Positions 28,279 through 37,885 of a stretch of DNA of 64,000 bases are shown here, in pieces (positions within the stretch are counted from its first letter, which is position 1; every line of letters starts with the position of its first letter). The translations under genes were made by a program, and so were the position numbers. The notes under the pieces are model-generated. The model had not been told where the DNA came from. It worked only from the letters and a program-made list of their open reading frames with translations, and searched no databases. The DNA comes from Shewanella sairae (GTDB taxonomy: Bacteria; Pseudomonadota; Gammaproteobacteria; Enterobacterales; Shewanellaceae). The stretch is taken from NCBI RefSeq assembly GCF_023283535.1, contig NZ_JAKILT010000027.1:1-64000 (forward strand), written 5' to 3'.

Positions 28279-30360
28279 TTAACCTAACTGCCCTGCCACC
28301 ATCAACTCACGGGTTTCAGGGATCTCATTGTAAGACAACACATGCAAGCCACGAGCAAAAGCCAATGCATAACGCGCTAAAATTGGTCTTAAAGGTGGTG
28401 AAACTAAAAGTAACGGACTATGTCCCTGCTCTTTGGCTTCAGCCAGTAGCTGCGGCATTCTTTGCTGTAACTGTGCCAACAAGTGCGGGTCAACCGGGAA
28501 GCTATCGAGCGCGACTTTACCTTGTTGCTGCGACTGGTTCAGCGCAGTCATTAGCGTTTGCTCTAACTCTGGCGCCAAGGTCATGACGTTAAGCTTAGGT
28601 GCTGCACCAACGATGGAGTGCAATATCGAGTTACGCAGTGCACAACGCACATCTGCCGCGAGTAAAACAGGATCTTTACTGTTCTCGCTGCAATCTAATA
28701 ATGTGGTTGCGATAGTACGAATATCTTTAAGCGAAACCTGCTCTTTAAGCAATAATCGATATACCTTCAACTGCAAAATAGGCGTAAGCGCGTTATTAAG
28801 GGCTTCAGCTAACTTTGGCGACTGCTTTGCTAAGCGATCACTAAGCGCCAATACGTCATCATGCTGCAACATATCTGGCAGTGACTCTCGTATTAACTTA
28901 CTCACATGAGTCGCAATAACGGTGGCATTATCCACGACTGAATAACCCAGATTGAGCGCTTTAGCTTTATTGTCTTGTTCGACCCAAATCGCATCCATTT
29001 GGTAAGCTGGCTCTTTGGTAATAATGCCATCTATTTCACCAAATACCGGACCACTCTTAATCGCCATTAAACGCTCAGGCTCTAGTTCTGCAGTCACTAC
29101 AGGGTTGCCCATCATATTAATTTGGTAGGCATTTGGCGCCAAAGACAAGTTGTCGCGCACACGTACCTCAGCCAGTAAAAAGCCTGCTTGCTCAGACAAG
29201 GTACGGCGAATACCGGTTAAGCGCTTCTGCAATTCAGCGCCCTTACTGCGCTCAACCAAATGCACTAAGCGATAACCTAAGCGCACTTCTATCAGGTCGG
29301 TATAAGGCAATGCATCCCAACTTGGCGCAGACGGCTCGCTCAAGTTATTCTCTAATTGCTGTTCAATCTTAGACTCTTTTATCACCGGACCGCGTTTATC
29401 TTGCTTCCAGGCTGCGAACGCAAGTAGGGCTGCAAATGATAGGAATACAAATGTCGGCATCCCCGGCACTATGCCTAAAATGAACATCACCCCAGCCGAT
29501 GTAGCCAGTGTTTTCGGGTTCGCTAGCAACTGATTACGCAGCTGCTCAGGCATCTCTTCTGCGTCTGAAACGCGAGTCACAATAATTGCGGCAGCTGTGG
29601 CGAGTAACAAAGATGGGATCTGCGCAACTAAGCCATCACCAATGGTTAAAAGTGCATAGGTCTTAAAGGCATCCGCAGCCCCTAAGTCATGCATAAAGAT
29701 ACCGATTGCTAAACCACCCAACATATTGATGGCTAGAATCAGCATACTCGCGATTGCATCACCACGAACAAACTTAGATGCACCATCCATCGAGCCATAA
29801 AAATCGGCTTCGCTAGCGACTTCTTTACGCCTCTCTCTTGCCTGCTCTTGAGTTAATATTCCGGCATTTAAATCGGCATCAATTGCCATTTGCTTGCCCG
29901 GCAAGGCGTCTAAGGTAAAGCGCGCCGAAACTTCAGATATACGCTCGCCACCCTTAGTGATCACCACAAAGTTAATGATCATTAAGATAAGGAAGATAAC
30001 ACCACCGACAACATAGTTACCGCCGATAACCACTTCACCAAAGGCTTGGATCACCTTACCCGCGGCATCTCCACCTTCATGCCCCTCAATCAGCACCACA
30101 CGAGTCGATGCGACGTTCAAGGTCAAACGCAGTAGCGTCGCCAATAGCAGCACTGTTGGAAAAACCGACAGTTCAAGTGGCCGACGAATGGAAACACTCG
30201 CCAACAGCACCATTACGGCTAATACGATATTGAAGGTAAACAAAATATCCAATAACCATGGCGGTAACGGCAAAATCACCATCGCCAATACGGCCAAAAG
30301 CATAATAGGAATGCCTATATAGCCTGGACTACCGGTAAAAGTACGCGAAAACCAGTTCAT
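28279..30360 (-). CDS. flhA: Lateral flagellar export gate protein FlhA
   Basis: The large inner-membrane subunit of the flagellar type III export gate; it uses proton motive force and docks substrate-chaperone complexes. The 693 residues comprise about eight membrane helices (1-330), the cytoplasmic FHIPEP-type loop around GEVVIGGNYVVGGVIFLILM to TLDALPGKQMAID, and a cytoplasmic docking domain. It is the last gene of the reverse-strand operon fliM-fliN-fliP-fliQ-fliR-flhB-flhA. The absence of flhF, flhG and fliA after it, as found in polar operons, marks this as the lateral copy. Confidence 0.96.
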   Translation of the reverse strand: MNWFSRTFTGSPGYIGIPIMLLAVLAMVILPLPPWLLDILFTFNIVLAVMVLLASVSIRRPLELSVFPTVLLLATLLRLTLNVASTRVVLIEGHEGGDAAGKVIQAFGEVVIGGNYVVGGVIFLILMIINFVVITKGGERISEVSARFTLDALPGKQMAIDADLNAGILTQEQARERRKEVASEADFYGSMDGASKFVRGDAIASMLILAINMLGGLAIGIFMHDLGAADAFKTYALLTIGDGLVAQIPSLLLATAAAIIVTRVSDAEEMPEQLRNQLLANPKTLATSAGVMFILGIVPGMPTFVFLSFAALLAFAAWKQDKRGPVIKESKIEQQLENNLSEPSAPSWDALPYTDLIEVRLGYRLVHLVERSKGAELQKRLTGIRRTLSEQAGFLLAEVRVRDNLSLAPNAYQINMMGNPVVTAELEPERLMAIKSGPVFGEIDGIITKEPAYQMDAIWVEQDNKAKALNLGYSVVDNATVIATHVSKLIRESLPDMLQHDDVLALSDRLAKQSPKLAEALNNALTPILQLKVYRLLLKEQVSLKDIRTIATTLLDCSENSKDPVLLAADVRCALRNSILHSIVGAAPKLNVMTLAPELEQTLMTALNQSQQQGKVALDSFPVDPHLLAQLQQRMPQLLAEAKEQGHSPLLLVSPPLRPILARYALAFARGLHVLSYNEIPETRELMVAGQLG

Positions 30361-30375
30361 GAAGTCAGATATCCT

Positions 30376-31506
30376 TTAATCGTGTCGTAAGTTGGTTGGA
30401 ATAAAAAAGTGAGGTAGTGGATCCGGCTTAGCTTGCTTACCTTGCCTTGCAGCTCTAATTTGCATGACATAAGTCAGCACATGGGCTATCGCCACAAAAA
30501 GCGCTGCGGGGATCTGTTGTTCAATATTCGTCGAGTAATAAATCGCTCGAGTAAGCGGCGGTAATTCTAATATTTCCACGTTGTGACGCTTTGCCACTTC
30601 GCGCATATAGAGGGCTAACTCATCCGTGCCCTTGGTGAGAACATAAGGCGCATCAGCCTTGTTAGCATCGTATTTGAGTGCAACAGCATAATGAGTCGGG
30701 TTAACTAAAAGCACGTCAGCATTAGGGATAGACACATCAGCCCTTGAACGACTAATACGCTGTTGCATTTGGCGAATTTTGGCCTTAATTTCAGGTTTAC
30801 CTTCCTGCTGCTTATGCTCATCTTTCACTTCTTGCAGCGACATTTTCAGCTCATCATGATGCTGCCAATACTGGTAAGGTAAATCGATACAAGCAATAAA
30901 TAGCAGACCGAGGCCTAAATAAAACACCCCAAGTGCCAACATATCAATGACACGTGTGATTGCTTCATCTACGGGTAGTTGCGAAAACGTCATCAGGGTT
31001 TGCAAGTTTTTATCGAGGAAAAACCACATAATCCCGACCAACAATACAATTTTAAGCACCGACTTAATCAGCTCTGCAAGTGACTTTATCGACACCATTC
31101 GCCCCATACCGGCGATGGGATCAATTCGGCTATATTTAAAACCCGCATTGCCAAAATTAAATATCAATCCACCGGGCATGGCTCCAGCAATCAATGCGAT
31201 CAACGCCACCGCAATAAAAAGCGGTCCTAGAATATAAAGCACTTCTAGAAGTGCTTGCCCTAGATGACGCGTCATCATTCCTGGCTCATCTAACTGTGCT
31301 TTGGTAAACGACATATTGGTTTGCGCCAACTGTGCAACCCGCCCGCCAATCTCACCGGCGCTCGTGGTCAGCAGTAATGAACAACCAATAATTAAAGCAG
31401 CTGAGGTAAAATCCTTAGAGCGTGGAACCTGTCCCTGATCTCGAGCTTGCTTGAGCTTTTTGGGCGTTGCATTCTCGGTTTTACTCTGTCCGGTATCTTT
31501 ACTCAT
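30376..31506 (-). CDS. flhB: Lateral flagellar export switch protein FlhB
   Basis: An inner-membrane export component that changes substrate class from hook to filament after self-cleavage. Of 376 residues, the first 210 hold four membrane helices. The cleavage motif NPTH is at 269-272, the same numbering as E. coli FlhB, in DVLLVNPTHYAVAL. FliK, the switch partner, is encoded at 58688. Only two bases separate it from fliR. Confidence 0.96.
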   Translation of the reverse strand: MSKDTGQSKTENATPKKLKQARDQGQVPRSKDFTSAALIIGCSLLLTTSAGEIGGRVAQLAQTNMSFTKAQLDEPGMMTRHLGQALLEVLYILGPLFIAVALIALIAGAMPGGLIFNFGNAGFKYSRIDPIAGMGRMVSIKSLAELIKSVLKIVLLVGIMWFFLDKNLQTLMTFSQLPVDEAITRVIDMLALGVFYLGLGLLFIACIDLPYQYWQHHDELKMSLQEVKDEHKQQEGKPEIKAKIRQMQQRISRSRADVSIPNADVLLVNPTHYAVALKYDANKADAPYVLTKGTDELALYMREVAKRHNVEILELPPLTRAIYYSTNIEQQIPAALFVAIAHVLTYVMQIRAARQGKQAKPDPLPHFFIPTNLRHD

Positions 31507-31508
31507 GC

Positions 31509-32282
31509 CTAGCCTCCAATAAACTGGTGCATAGCAGACAAGGCGTCTAAACAGAGGTCGCTATAGCGGCTCGGTAAGCCACTAAAGGAAAAAAATACAC
31601 ATAATAGTCCCATCAACATCGACATCGGAAAACCTAAAGCGAAAACGTTTAGCGATGGAGCTGAACGGCTCAACACACCAAAGGTAATGTTAACCATGAG
31701 CATGGCAAGTATGGAAGGAAGCGCTAACATAAATGCAGCTGCAAACATCCAACTAATACGGCCTATCAGCCCCATTAGTGGCAAATCAAAAATGCCCATA
31801 CCGACAGGCCATAATAGAAAACTATCGACTAACACGCCGATAGCGACCAAGTGCCCATCAAGCGCGAGGAAAAGTAAGGTACCGTAAAGCAGAAACCACT
31901 GCCCAAGAATAGGATGAGAACCACCACTAGAGGGATCATTCATCACCGCCATCGCAAGCCCCATTTGCATCGATAACATCTCGCCTAATAGCGTCATGAT
32001 ATAGAGCATGATGGTAAGAAACAGCGCCAACATAAACCCCACAAGCAACTGCTCAATAGCGAGAAAAAGTGCATGCAGCGAGATAGCATCAACTTGCGGT
32101 AAAGGCGGTAGCATAGGCGCCACAAGTGCTGACAAGGTTAATGCGAGCAAGATGCGCACTGTTGCCGGAATATAAGTACTGCTCAAAAATGGCATGACCA
32201 TAAAGGCACCCATTATTCGACAAAAAGGCCACCAGAATGTGCCAATAAACGTACTCAGTTGCTCAGAGGTAAGAGACAGCAT
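31509..32282 (-). CDS. fliR: Lateral flagellar export protein FliR
   Basis: A 257-residue polytopic inner-membrane protein of the export gate, forming a complex with FliP and FliQ. Six hydrophobic helices are visible, with the family's FWWPFCRIMGAFMVMPFLSS start and PSLNVFALGFPMSM near the C-terminus. It lies directly before flhB in the operon. Confidence 0.94.
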   Translation of the reverse strand: MLSLTSEQLSTFIGTFWWPFCRIMGAFMVMPFLSSTYIPATVRILLALTLSALVAPMLPPLPQVDAISLHALFLAIEQLLVGFMLALFLTIMLYIMTLLGEMLSMQMGLAMAVMNDPSSGGSHPILGQWFLLYGTLLFLALDGHLVAIGVLVDSFLLWPVGMGIFDLPLMGLIGRISWMFAAAFMLALPSILAMLMVNITFGVLSRSAPSLNVFALGFPMSMLMGLLCVFFSFSGLPSRYSDLCLDALSAMHQFIGG

Positions 32283-32338
32283 CTAGCTTACCAATCGTAT
32301 TAAAACGAGCATGGTGTTCATCGAGCTAAACATATGAT

Positions 32339-32608
32339 TTAACCTATCATATGAGGGATATTAATGAACAAGCGATCAAATAAGTCACCCAGTTGCACTA
32401 GCATCCACTCACCTGAAAACAGCACCATCAAAAGCGTTATCACCAAACGAGGTAAAAAACTGAGGGTTTGTTCGTTCACCTGAGTGGCTGCTTGAAATAC
32501 CGCCACCACCAAGCCAACAATTAAGCTTGGCAGGACTAATATTCCAACCATCGCGATGACCAAATAAACCGCATCGGCAAAGAAAGATGTTAATTCATTC
32601 ACATCCAT
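32339..32608 (-). CDS. fliQ: Lateral flagellar export protein FliQ
   Basis: An 89-residue protein with two membrane helices that joins the FliP/FliR export pore. VFQAATQVNEQTLSFLPRL is the conserved central loop. The start ATG at 32608 follows GAGGTAAGC. Unusually, 234 bases separate it from fliP, where most operons have almost none; see the 46-residue ORF in the gap. Confidence 0.95.
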   Translation of the reverse strand: MDVNELTSFFADAVYLVIAMVGILVLPSLIVGLVVAVFQAATQVNEQTLSFLPRLVITLLMVLFSGEWMLVQLGDLFDRLFINIPHMIG

Positions 32609-32675
32609 CGCTTACCTCACTCAAGTGATAAGCAAACATATTCATTGCCCCTGCAAATTCATATATACCCACGCT

Positions 32676-32816
32676 CTACAACCTCGTTCCAGTCAGTAAC
32701 GCAATAACGGTAGGCCACTCATTGACAGCGACCAGCGTCAACATAACGCTACCTAACAGCAAGTAGATAAGATCAGCAAAAGAAACATAAACCAATTGTT
32801 GATTGTTACACTTCAT
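32676..32816 (-). CDS. Candidate 46-residue membrane ORF between fliP and fliQ
   Basis: The reverse-strand ORF reads MKCNNQQLVYVSFADLIYLL, then a hydrophobic stretch LLGSVMLTLVAV, then NEWPTVIALLTGTRL. It fits one or two membrane segments. It occupies most of the unusual gap between fliP and fliQ and is in the operon's direction. The ribosome site (CGGTAAT) is poor. It could be a real small export-gate accessory, or the decayed remnant of a gene. I do not recognise a family. Confidence 0.35.
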   Translation of the reverse strand: MKCNNQQLVYVSFADLIYLLLGSVMLTLVAVNEWPTVIALLTGTRL

Positions 32817-32842
32817 CTGAGATTACCGCTATTGAGATAAAC

Positions 32843-33571
32843 TTACCCATAACTGGCTACCAGTGTACTAACCGTCATGGACCAACCATCAACCAGAACA
32901 AAAACCATTAATTTAAAAGGTAGCGAGATAATCAGCGGCGATAACATCATCATCCCCATAGACATAAGAACACTCGCCACCACGAGGTCAATCACTAAGA
33001 AAGGTAAAAACAGGAGAAATCCAATCTGAAATGCGGTTTTTAACTCACTCAATACATAAGCTGGCATCAGCACAAAAAAAGGCACTTCTTCTGACGATAA
33101 TGTTGTGGGTTCATCAGCAATCTTTAGCATTTGCTCAAGATCCGTTTCACGAGTTTGCGCGAGCATAAATTGTCGCAACGGTTTCTCGCCACGCGCGACA
33201 GCTTCAGGTAACTCAATCAAGCCTTGGTCATAAGGTAAGAAAGCCGTTTGGTAAATCTCTTCTCCAACCGGGCGCATAATAAAAATAGTCATCACTAATG
33301 CTATTCCTATCAATACCTTATTTGGGGGGCTTTGCTGTAATCCCAATGCTTGCCGTAAGATACCCAGTACCACAATAATGCGTGTAAAACTGGTGAGCAT
33401 CATCAGCATCGCAGGCAGAAAACTTAACACTGTCATCAATGCTAGAATCTCTAGCTTTACGCTCACCGATTCTGTATCTGCACCATCATTTAGCGTGAAC
33501 AGTGTTAAGCCGTCATTGGCATACGCCGTTGATGAAAAGCTTAACAGTAATATCAGCAAGAATCGCCACAT
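32843..33571 (-). CDS. fliP: Lateral flagellar export protein FliP
   Basis: A 242-residue core pore protein of the export gate. It has a cleavable signal peptide (LLILLLSFSSTAYA), then LTSFTRIIVVLGILRQALG and the periplasmic loop around LRQFMLAQTRETDL. The C-terminal helices include PAYVLSELKTAFQIGFLLFLP and VLMSMGMMMLSP. No fliO was found before it: it starts two bases after fliN ends. Confidence 0.96.
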   Translation of the reverse strand: MWRFLLILLLSFSSTAYANDGLTLFTLNDGADTESVSVKLEILALMTVLSFLPAMLMMLTSFTRIIVVLGILRQALGLQQSPPNKVLIGIALVMTIFIMRPVGEEIYQTAFLPYDQGLIELPEAVARGEKPLRQFMLAQTRETDLEQMLKIADEPTTLSSEEVPFFVLMPAYVLSELKTAFQIGFLLFLPFLVIDLVVASVLMSMGMMMLSPLIISLPFKLMVFVLVDGWSMTVSTLVASYG

Positions 33572-33573
33572 AT

Positions 33574-33930
33574 TCAGTCATTTGCTCCAGTGAGACTGAT
33601 AGCTTCCACTTCAAGTAAACGCACACCATAACGGCCGTTAACTTCAACCACTTCACCTCTGCCAAGCAATGCGCCATTAACTCGAATATCTAAGGGCTCG
33701 CCTACCATACGATCAAGCGCAACAACATCCCCTTCTCCCATCTTAGTCAATTCGCCTAAAGACATCTCTGCGCTAGCTAACTCTAACGTCACCTGTACTG
33801 GCAGCTGGTGAAAGAAAGACATGTCTTTCGCCGGTTTAGCTTGCTGCTTTGGCTGACTATACTCATCTTCAGAAAACAGCTCATCATCCAACAGGAAATC
33901 TTCATCTTGTAAAATATTATGATCAGCCAT
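33574..33930 (-). CDS. fliN: Lateral flagellar switch protein FliN
   Basis: A C-ring protein, 118 residues. An acidic, flexible N-terminus (DEDFLLDDELFSEDE) precedes a SpoA/FliN domain (about 42-115) with LPVQVTLELASAEMSLGELT, GDVVALDRMVGEPLDIRVNG and GRGEVVEVNGRYGVRL. It overlaps fliM by eight bases, pointing to coupled translation of the two C-ring proteins. Confidence 0.95.
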   Translation of the reverse strand: MADHNILQDEDFLLDDELFSEDEYSQPKQQAKPAKDMSFFHQLPVQVTLELASAEMSLGELTKMGEGDVVALDRMVGEPLDIRVNGALLGRGEVVEVNGRYGVRLLEVEAISLTGAND

Positions 33931-34804
33931 TGGATTTCTCCTCCATTTGAAAGGCTTCTTGAGTCAATTTCGCCACCATTTGCCCTTCATGGGTGTGGAC
34001 AGTGGCATAAAAAAGAGGACGCTTACCAACCGTTACAGGGCAGCGTGAATGCAAGTTCATAGGCAAAATGTCGCCTACAGCAAGATTTTGGAGCGAAGTC
34101 AGCGAAGTACTTTGATGTCCAAGTTCCAACAATACTCTTAAAGGGATTTGCTTTAATCTATGTGCGAGCTTTTCAGCTAAAGCAGGATCTGCTTGATATT
34201 GACTAGGCAGTTCAGCCATCAAACCAAGTAAATGTTCACTCATAAAAAATAACATCGATGGTCCCATATGTGCCGCAGGGAAACTTAATTCACAACAAAC
34301 AGGAGCCTTAATCGGTGTTTCATTTGTGAGTAACTCTAACTCAAGTCCGTCTTCATCTATTTCAGTTGTCGGCAATCGTTTTATCGCAGCAATCATTAGC
34401 CGCTTAACTAAACGAAACTCTGATTGGCTCGGAGCCCGCAATGGTGACTTAGGCGTGCTTGAAAAAGCGCCATAATAACCACTCGCCAATTGGTCTAAAG
34501 TGCATTTATCTATTCGCCACCAACCTAAGGCAACTCTGTTGTAGGTCAGTAAGAACCATGCATGATGTGGCTCAGGGATTATTGAGCTGTTTTTTGTCGT
34601 CAGAGAGACCTGCGATATTCCATGGTGGCCTTGGCGAATAATCGGATTCAATAATTCATTCACAACATCCATAATTGGGCGTAAACATTGATCTAATTGC
34701 ACCAATAAGCGGCTTCTAGCTAGCTTTTCTTTAATCAAGGCGACAGGCCTAACTTCTGCACTACTCTCAGATTTAATGAGCGTAGCCTTAGCCGTTGTTT
34801 TCAT
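33923..34804 (-). CDS. fliM: Lateral flagellar switch protein FliM (no CheY-binding N-terminus)
   Basis: A C-ring protein of 293 residues, shorter than the usual 320-350. The CheC-like middle domain and C-terminal SpoA domain (SLQNLAVGDILPMNLHSRCP, GKRPLFYATVHTHEGQMVAKL) are recognisable but diverged. The N-terminus MKTTAKATLIKSESSAEVRP has no LSQxEIDALL motif, the segment by which FliM binds phosphorylated CheY. The secondary-system FliM of S. putrefaciens CN-32 is reported, as I recall, to lack CheY binding too. The ATG at 34804 was used; a TTG at 34822 would add six residues. It is first in the reverse operon. Confidence 0.85.
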   Translation of the reverse strand: MKTTAKATLIKSESSAEVRPVALIKEKLARSRLLVQLDQCLRPIMDVVNELLNPIIRQGHHGISQVSLTTKNSSIIPEPHHAWFLLTYNRVALGWWRIDKCTLDQLASGYYGAFSSTPKSPLRAPSQSEFRLVKRLMIAAIKRLPTTEIDEDGLELELLTNETPIKAPVCCELSFPAAHMGPSMLFFMSEHLLGLMAELPSQYQADPALAEKLAHRLKQIPLRVLLELGHQSTSLTSLQNLAVGDILPMNLHSRCPVTVGKRPLFYATVHTHEGQMVAKLTQEAFQMEEKSNG

Positions 34805-35648
34805 CTTTAAATTCCAGAACAAAAAGTCAGAGATATGACATTTATAGCTTATTAATCAACTTCAAGTTATTCCAAAGCCAAATCACACAAATATTAACCA
34901 GAAGCCATTTAAAATTTGGTCTACTGGAAAATAAAACCAATTAAAACCGAATAAAAACACACCAGCGTCAATTAACCGTCAAAATATTAAAAGCGTTATA
35001 AAAATGACACTTTAATATAAAAAGACAATTTGTTGACATCGTTAATAGTCAAAACTTATATCTAACAATAATGATAACTTTATTTAAGAGTAAATAAAAC
35101 TAGAGCGATTATAAATAAAAAATCCTATTTATTATAAAAGACACCTGCCTCTGTTGTTGATAACGCAAAAAAACATCTAATTCAAAAAAACAACAAACCA
35201 TTTAAATACATAAGGTTGAGCCAAAACAAAACCAAATGACAGCACAGCAAAAACCAACAAAGATCACACTTAACATAAAATTTGCGATAAACAACAGCCA
35301 AGTTAAACAACAAAACAAACCATCAACATATCGCATTGACAATATATACAAGCATGATTTCGAGAGCTTTAAATAAGTTTTGAACCGCAATTTAAATAAA
35401 AATAAAATAAAATATTTTACATAATTTAATAATATGTGTTTAATTAGCAATCTTAAAATTTGGTCACCCAAAAGTCGTCACGACAAACAACACAGACTTA
35501 ACAAAAAAACAGTAACACAACACCGAGCCAGCAAAGACAGCCCTATAAACAAAACATTTTTGGGTCAATTTTGTAGCATTTAAGAAAGCTTAGTGGGCTT
35601 TTAAATATGATAATAAATACTCGGACATAAGAATAAGGATAAGAGTAA
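34805..35648. other. Long AT-rich divergent region between fliM and motY
   Basis: About 840 bases with no supported gene. The + strand from 35160 to 35560 is strikingly rich in A and C and poor in G. A possible promoter toward motY is TTGACA (35033-35038) with TATATC after 18 bases, containing an inverted repeat TTGAC/GTCAA. A GG-N11-GC element at about 35570 resembles a sigma-54 site with one base too many. It probably controls both early flagellar operons. An 89-codon reverse ORF inside looks spurious. Confidence 0.55.
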
Positions 35649-36548
35649 TTGAAAATCCCTGTCTATTTATTAACCGGAACGTTAGTTGTTCTGGCAATAT
35701 TTACAAATAAAGTTCAAGCAAGTACGACTCGTTACCAAACACCGTTCGAGCAAGCAAAATGGTTATTTTCTGGTGACAAATTTCACTGCGAAATAAGCCA
35801 TCGGGTACGAGGTTTTGGTCTATTACGACTAACAGCTACCCCAGGTGAACCGCTAGCGCTAGCTTTGCATGCTGACTGGCTAGAATTAACCAATACAGAT
35901 AGTCAGGCATCTGTTGTGCCTGCAGCTTGGCATATACAACAGCAACCCTTTGCCAGCACAGCAATGAGATGGCAGGAATCAACGGCCCGCAGTAAAGACG
36001 CCATTGCTCCCTTTCTTGAAGGTTTAGAGCAAGGCTACAGTTGGCAGGTAAACATTACCGCCAATAACGGTCATCAATACCAAATAGATTCTAGCCCTGT
36101 TGCTACACAGGCTATCGCCAATCAGTTTCGCCTTTGTCGACAAAAGCTATTGCCTAAGCCCTTTGATTATGTGCGGCGTATAGATCTACTTTTCGCGTCT
36201 AGCTCAAGCAAATTAACTCCAGCTCATGTACAAGACTTAAATGCGGTTTACCAATACATTCAAGCAGATTCAAGCATTAATGAAGTGCTTATCGACGGAC
36301 ATACGGATGCATCAGGCAACCGACTTGCCAACCTAGTATTAAGTAAAGCCCGTGCAGACGAAGTGGCTTCACGATTAATTGAATTTGGTATTCCAGCAAC
36401 AATGATCCAAGTCCGTAATCATGGCACACGAGCACCTGTTGCTAGCAATAATAATAGTCAAGGGCGAGAGCTTAATCGTCGTGTCACCTTACGCCTAGTA
36501 ATGTCACCAACTCAATCAACCTCAAGCTCTGCTTCAGGAACTGAATAA
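35649..36548 (+). CDS. motY: MotY-like sodium/proton motor accessory protein (OmpA domain)
   Basis: A 299-residue periplasmic protein with a signal peptide (VYLLTGTLVVLAIFTNKVQA). The N-terminal stator-binding domain opens TTRYQTPFEQAKW and includes CEISHRVRGFG. The C-terminal peptidoglycan-binding OmpA domain (about 175-285) has DGHTDASGNRLANLVLSKAR. MotY forms the T-ring that holds stators around the basal body. The start is TTG with AGGATAAGAG before it. Its last base overlaps lafK's ATG. The same motY-lafK order is known from Vibrio lateral flagella. Confidence 0.88.
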   Translation: MKIPVYLLTGTLVVLAIFTNKVQASTTRYQTPFEQAKWLFSGDKFHCEISHRVRGFGLLRLTATPGEPLALALHADWLELTNTDSQASVVPAAWHIQQQPFASTAMRWQESTARSKDAIAPFLEGLEQGYSWQVNITANNGHQYQIDSSPVATQAIANQFRLCRQKLLPKPFDYVRRIDLLFASSSSKLTPAHVQDLNAVYQYIQADSSINEVLIDGHTDASGNRLANLVLSKARADEVASRLIEFGIPATMIQVRNHGTRAPVASNNNSQGRELNRRVTLRLVMSPTQSTSSSASGTE

Positions 36549-37855
36549 TGAATAGTTCTAGTTTACGATTCGTCGGTACCGAATTGTCACCATCAGGTCA
36601 AACAAAACTGGCTTTACAAGGCTTCAACTTGTGGCAAAAAGACTGTGGAAGCCAGCCTTGGCTTAGCCTGATTAACTTATCTAACTGCACAAGTGACTCG
36701 GTCTATCAACATCTAAACCAATTTCCTGGTAAGCATCAAATCGCTTTGCTGGAACCCGAACAAACTGAACTCGCTAGCATTGCTATGCAATCAGGTATTC
36801 AAGATTACTTACTGTTGCCGATTGATGATGAGCAATTAAGTGCGTTACTCCAGCGCTTACGCCGTTTAGAAATGCCCGATAATGAGATAGTGAGCGCCGC
36901 TGCAGTCAGCCGCCAGTTACTCATGCTTGCCCATAGAACGGCAAGTACTGAAGCAACAGTATTACTTACTGGTGAAAGTGGTACTGGTAAAGAACCGTTA
37001 GCCCGTTATATTCACCGCCACTCAAGCCGCCATAACAAGCCTTTTATCGCTATCAATTGTGCAGCGATCCCCGAAAGCATCCTTGAATCAATTTTGTTTG
37101 GTCACGTAAAAGGTGCATTTACAGGGGCGACCACAGAGCAACCAGGTAAGTTTGAAGTTGCCAATGGCGGTACGCTACTACTCGATGAAATAGGCGAAAT
37201 GCCACTACTACTTCAAGCTAAGCTGCTGAGAGTATTACAAGAAAGAGAGGTTGAGCGCTTAGGCGGACACAAGTCAATACCATTGGATATCCGTGTTATT
37301 GCCTCAACTAATAGAGATTTACGAGAAGCTGTTAAAAAAGGCGAGTTTCGAGAAGATCTCTTTTACCGTCTAGATGTTCTGCCACTTAAGATCTTGCCTT
37401 TACGTCAAAGGCGAGATGATATTTTGCCCTTGGCGGAACATTTTTTACACAAATACAAACAACTTTCTAGCGACCAAATTTGCTATTTCAGCGACCAAGC
37501 GCGCAGCTCATTATTAAGTCATGACTGGCCAGGCAATGTTCGAGAGTTAGAAAATACCATACAAAGAGCGCTTGTTATGCGTCGTGGGCAAGCGTTGCAA
37601 GTCGCTGACCTTGGTTTAGAACCTGCAGAACATTGCATTCATGTTGACCAAACAGAACAAGGTTACAAAGCCTCAAAACGTCAGGCTGAATTCCAATACA
37701 TTATTGACACCCTTAAGCGCCATAACGGCCACCGCAGCCAAACCGCTGAGACTTTAGGAATGACAACTCGCGCTCTGCGCTACAAGTTGGCTCAAATGCG
37801 AGAAGAAGGGATCAACATAGATCAACTCCTCGCCCAAGCTGGCCATGCCGCGTAA
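36548..37855 (+). CDS. lafK: LafK, sigma-54-dependent lateral flagellar activator
   Basis: The master activator of the lateral system, 435 residues. The N-terminal 115 residues look like a degenerate receiver-type domain, without clear phospho-acceptor acids. The AAA+ domain has Walker A GESGTGKE (142-149), the sigma-54-contacting GAFTGA (189-194) and Walker B GGTLLLDEIGEM (207-218). A C-terminal Fis-type helix-turn-helix ends it (QTAETLGMTTRALRYKL). It should drive RpoN promoters such as the one at 56568. It overlaps motY by one base. Confidence 0.93.
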   Translation: MNSSSLRFVGTELSPSGQTKLALQGFNLWQKDCGSQPWLSLINLSNCTSDSVYQHLNQFPGKHQIALLEPEQTELASIAMQSGIQDYLLLPIDDEQLSALLQRLRRLEMPDNEIVSAAAVSRQLLMLAHRTASTEATVLLTGESGTGKEPLARYIHRHSSRHNKPFIAINCAAIPESILESILFGHVKGAFTGATTEQPGKFEVANGGTLLLDEIGEMPLLLQAKLLRVLQEREVERLGGHKSIPLDIRVIASTNRDLREAVKKGEFREDLFYRLDVLPLKILPLRQRRDDILPLAEHFLHKYKQLSSDQICYFSDQARSSLLSHDWPGNVRELENTIQRALVMRRGQALQVADLGLEPAEHCIHVDQTEQGYKASKRQAEFQYIIDTLKRHNGHRSQTAETLGMTTRALRYKLAQMREEGINIDQLLAQAGHAA

Positions 37856-37885
37856 CCCTAGTTTCAGTCAAGAAAGAGAATTTTT

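Noticed and set aside
35202..35471. Reverse-strand 89-codon ORF in the fliM-motY gap
   Set aside because: Its start lacks a ribosome site and its composition (Phe, Leu, Cys) simply mirrors the A/C-rich opposite strand; no domain was seen.
35561..35580. Possible sigma-54 promoter before motY
   Set aside because: The GG and GC are 11 bases apart instead of 10, and the rest of the consensus is poor.
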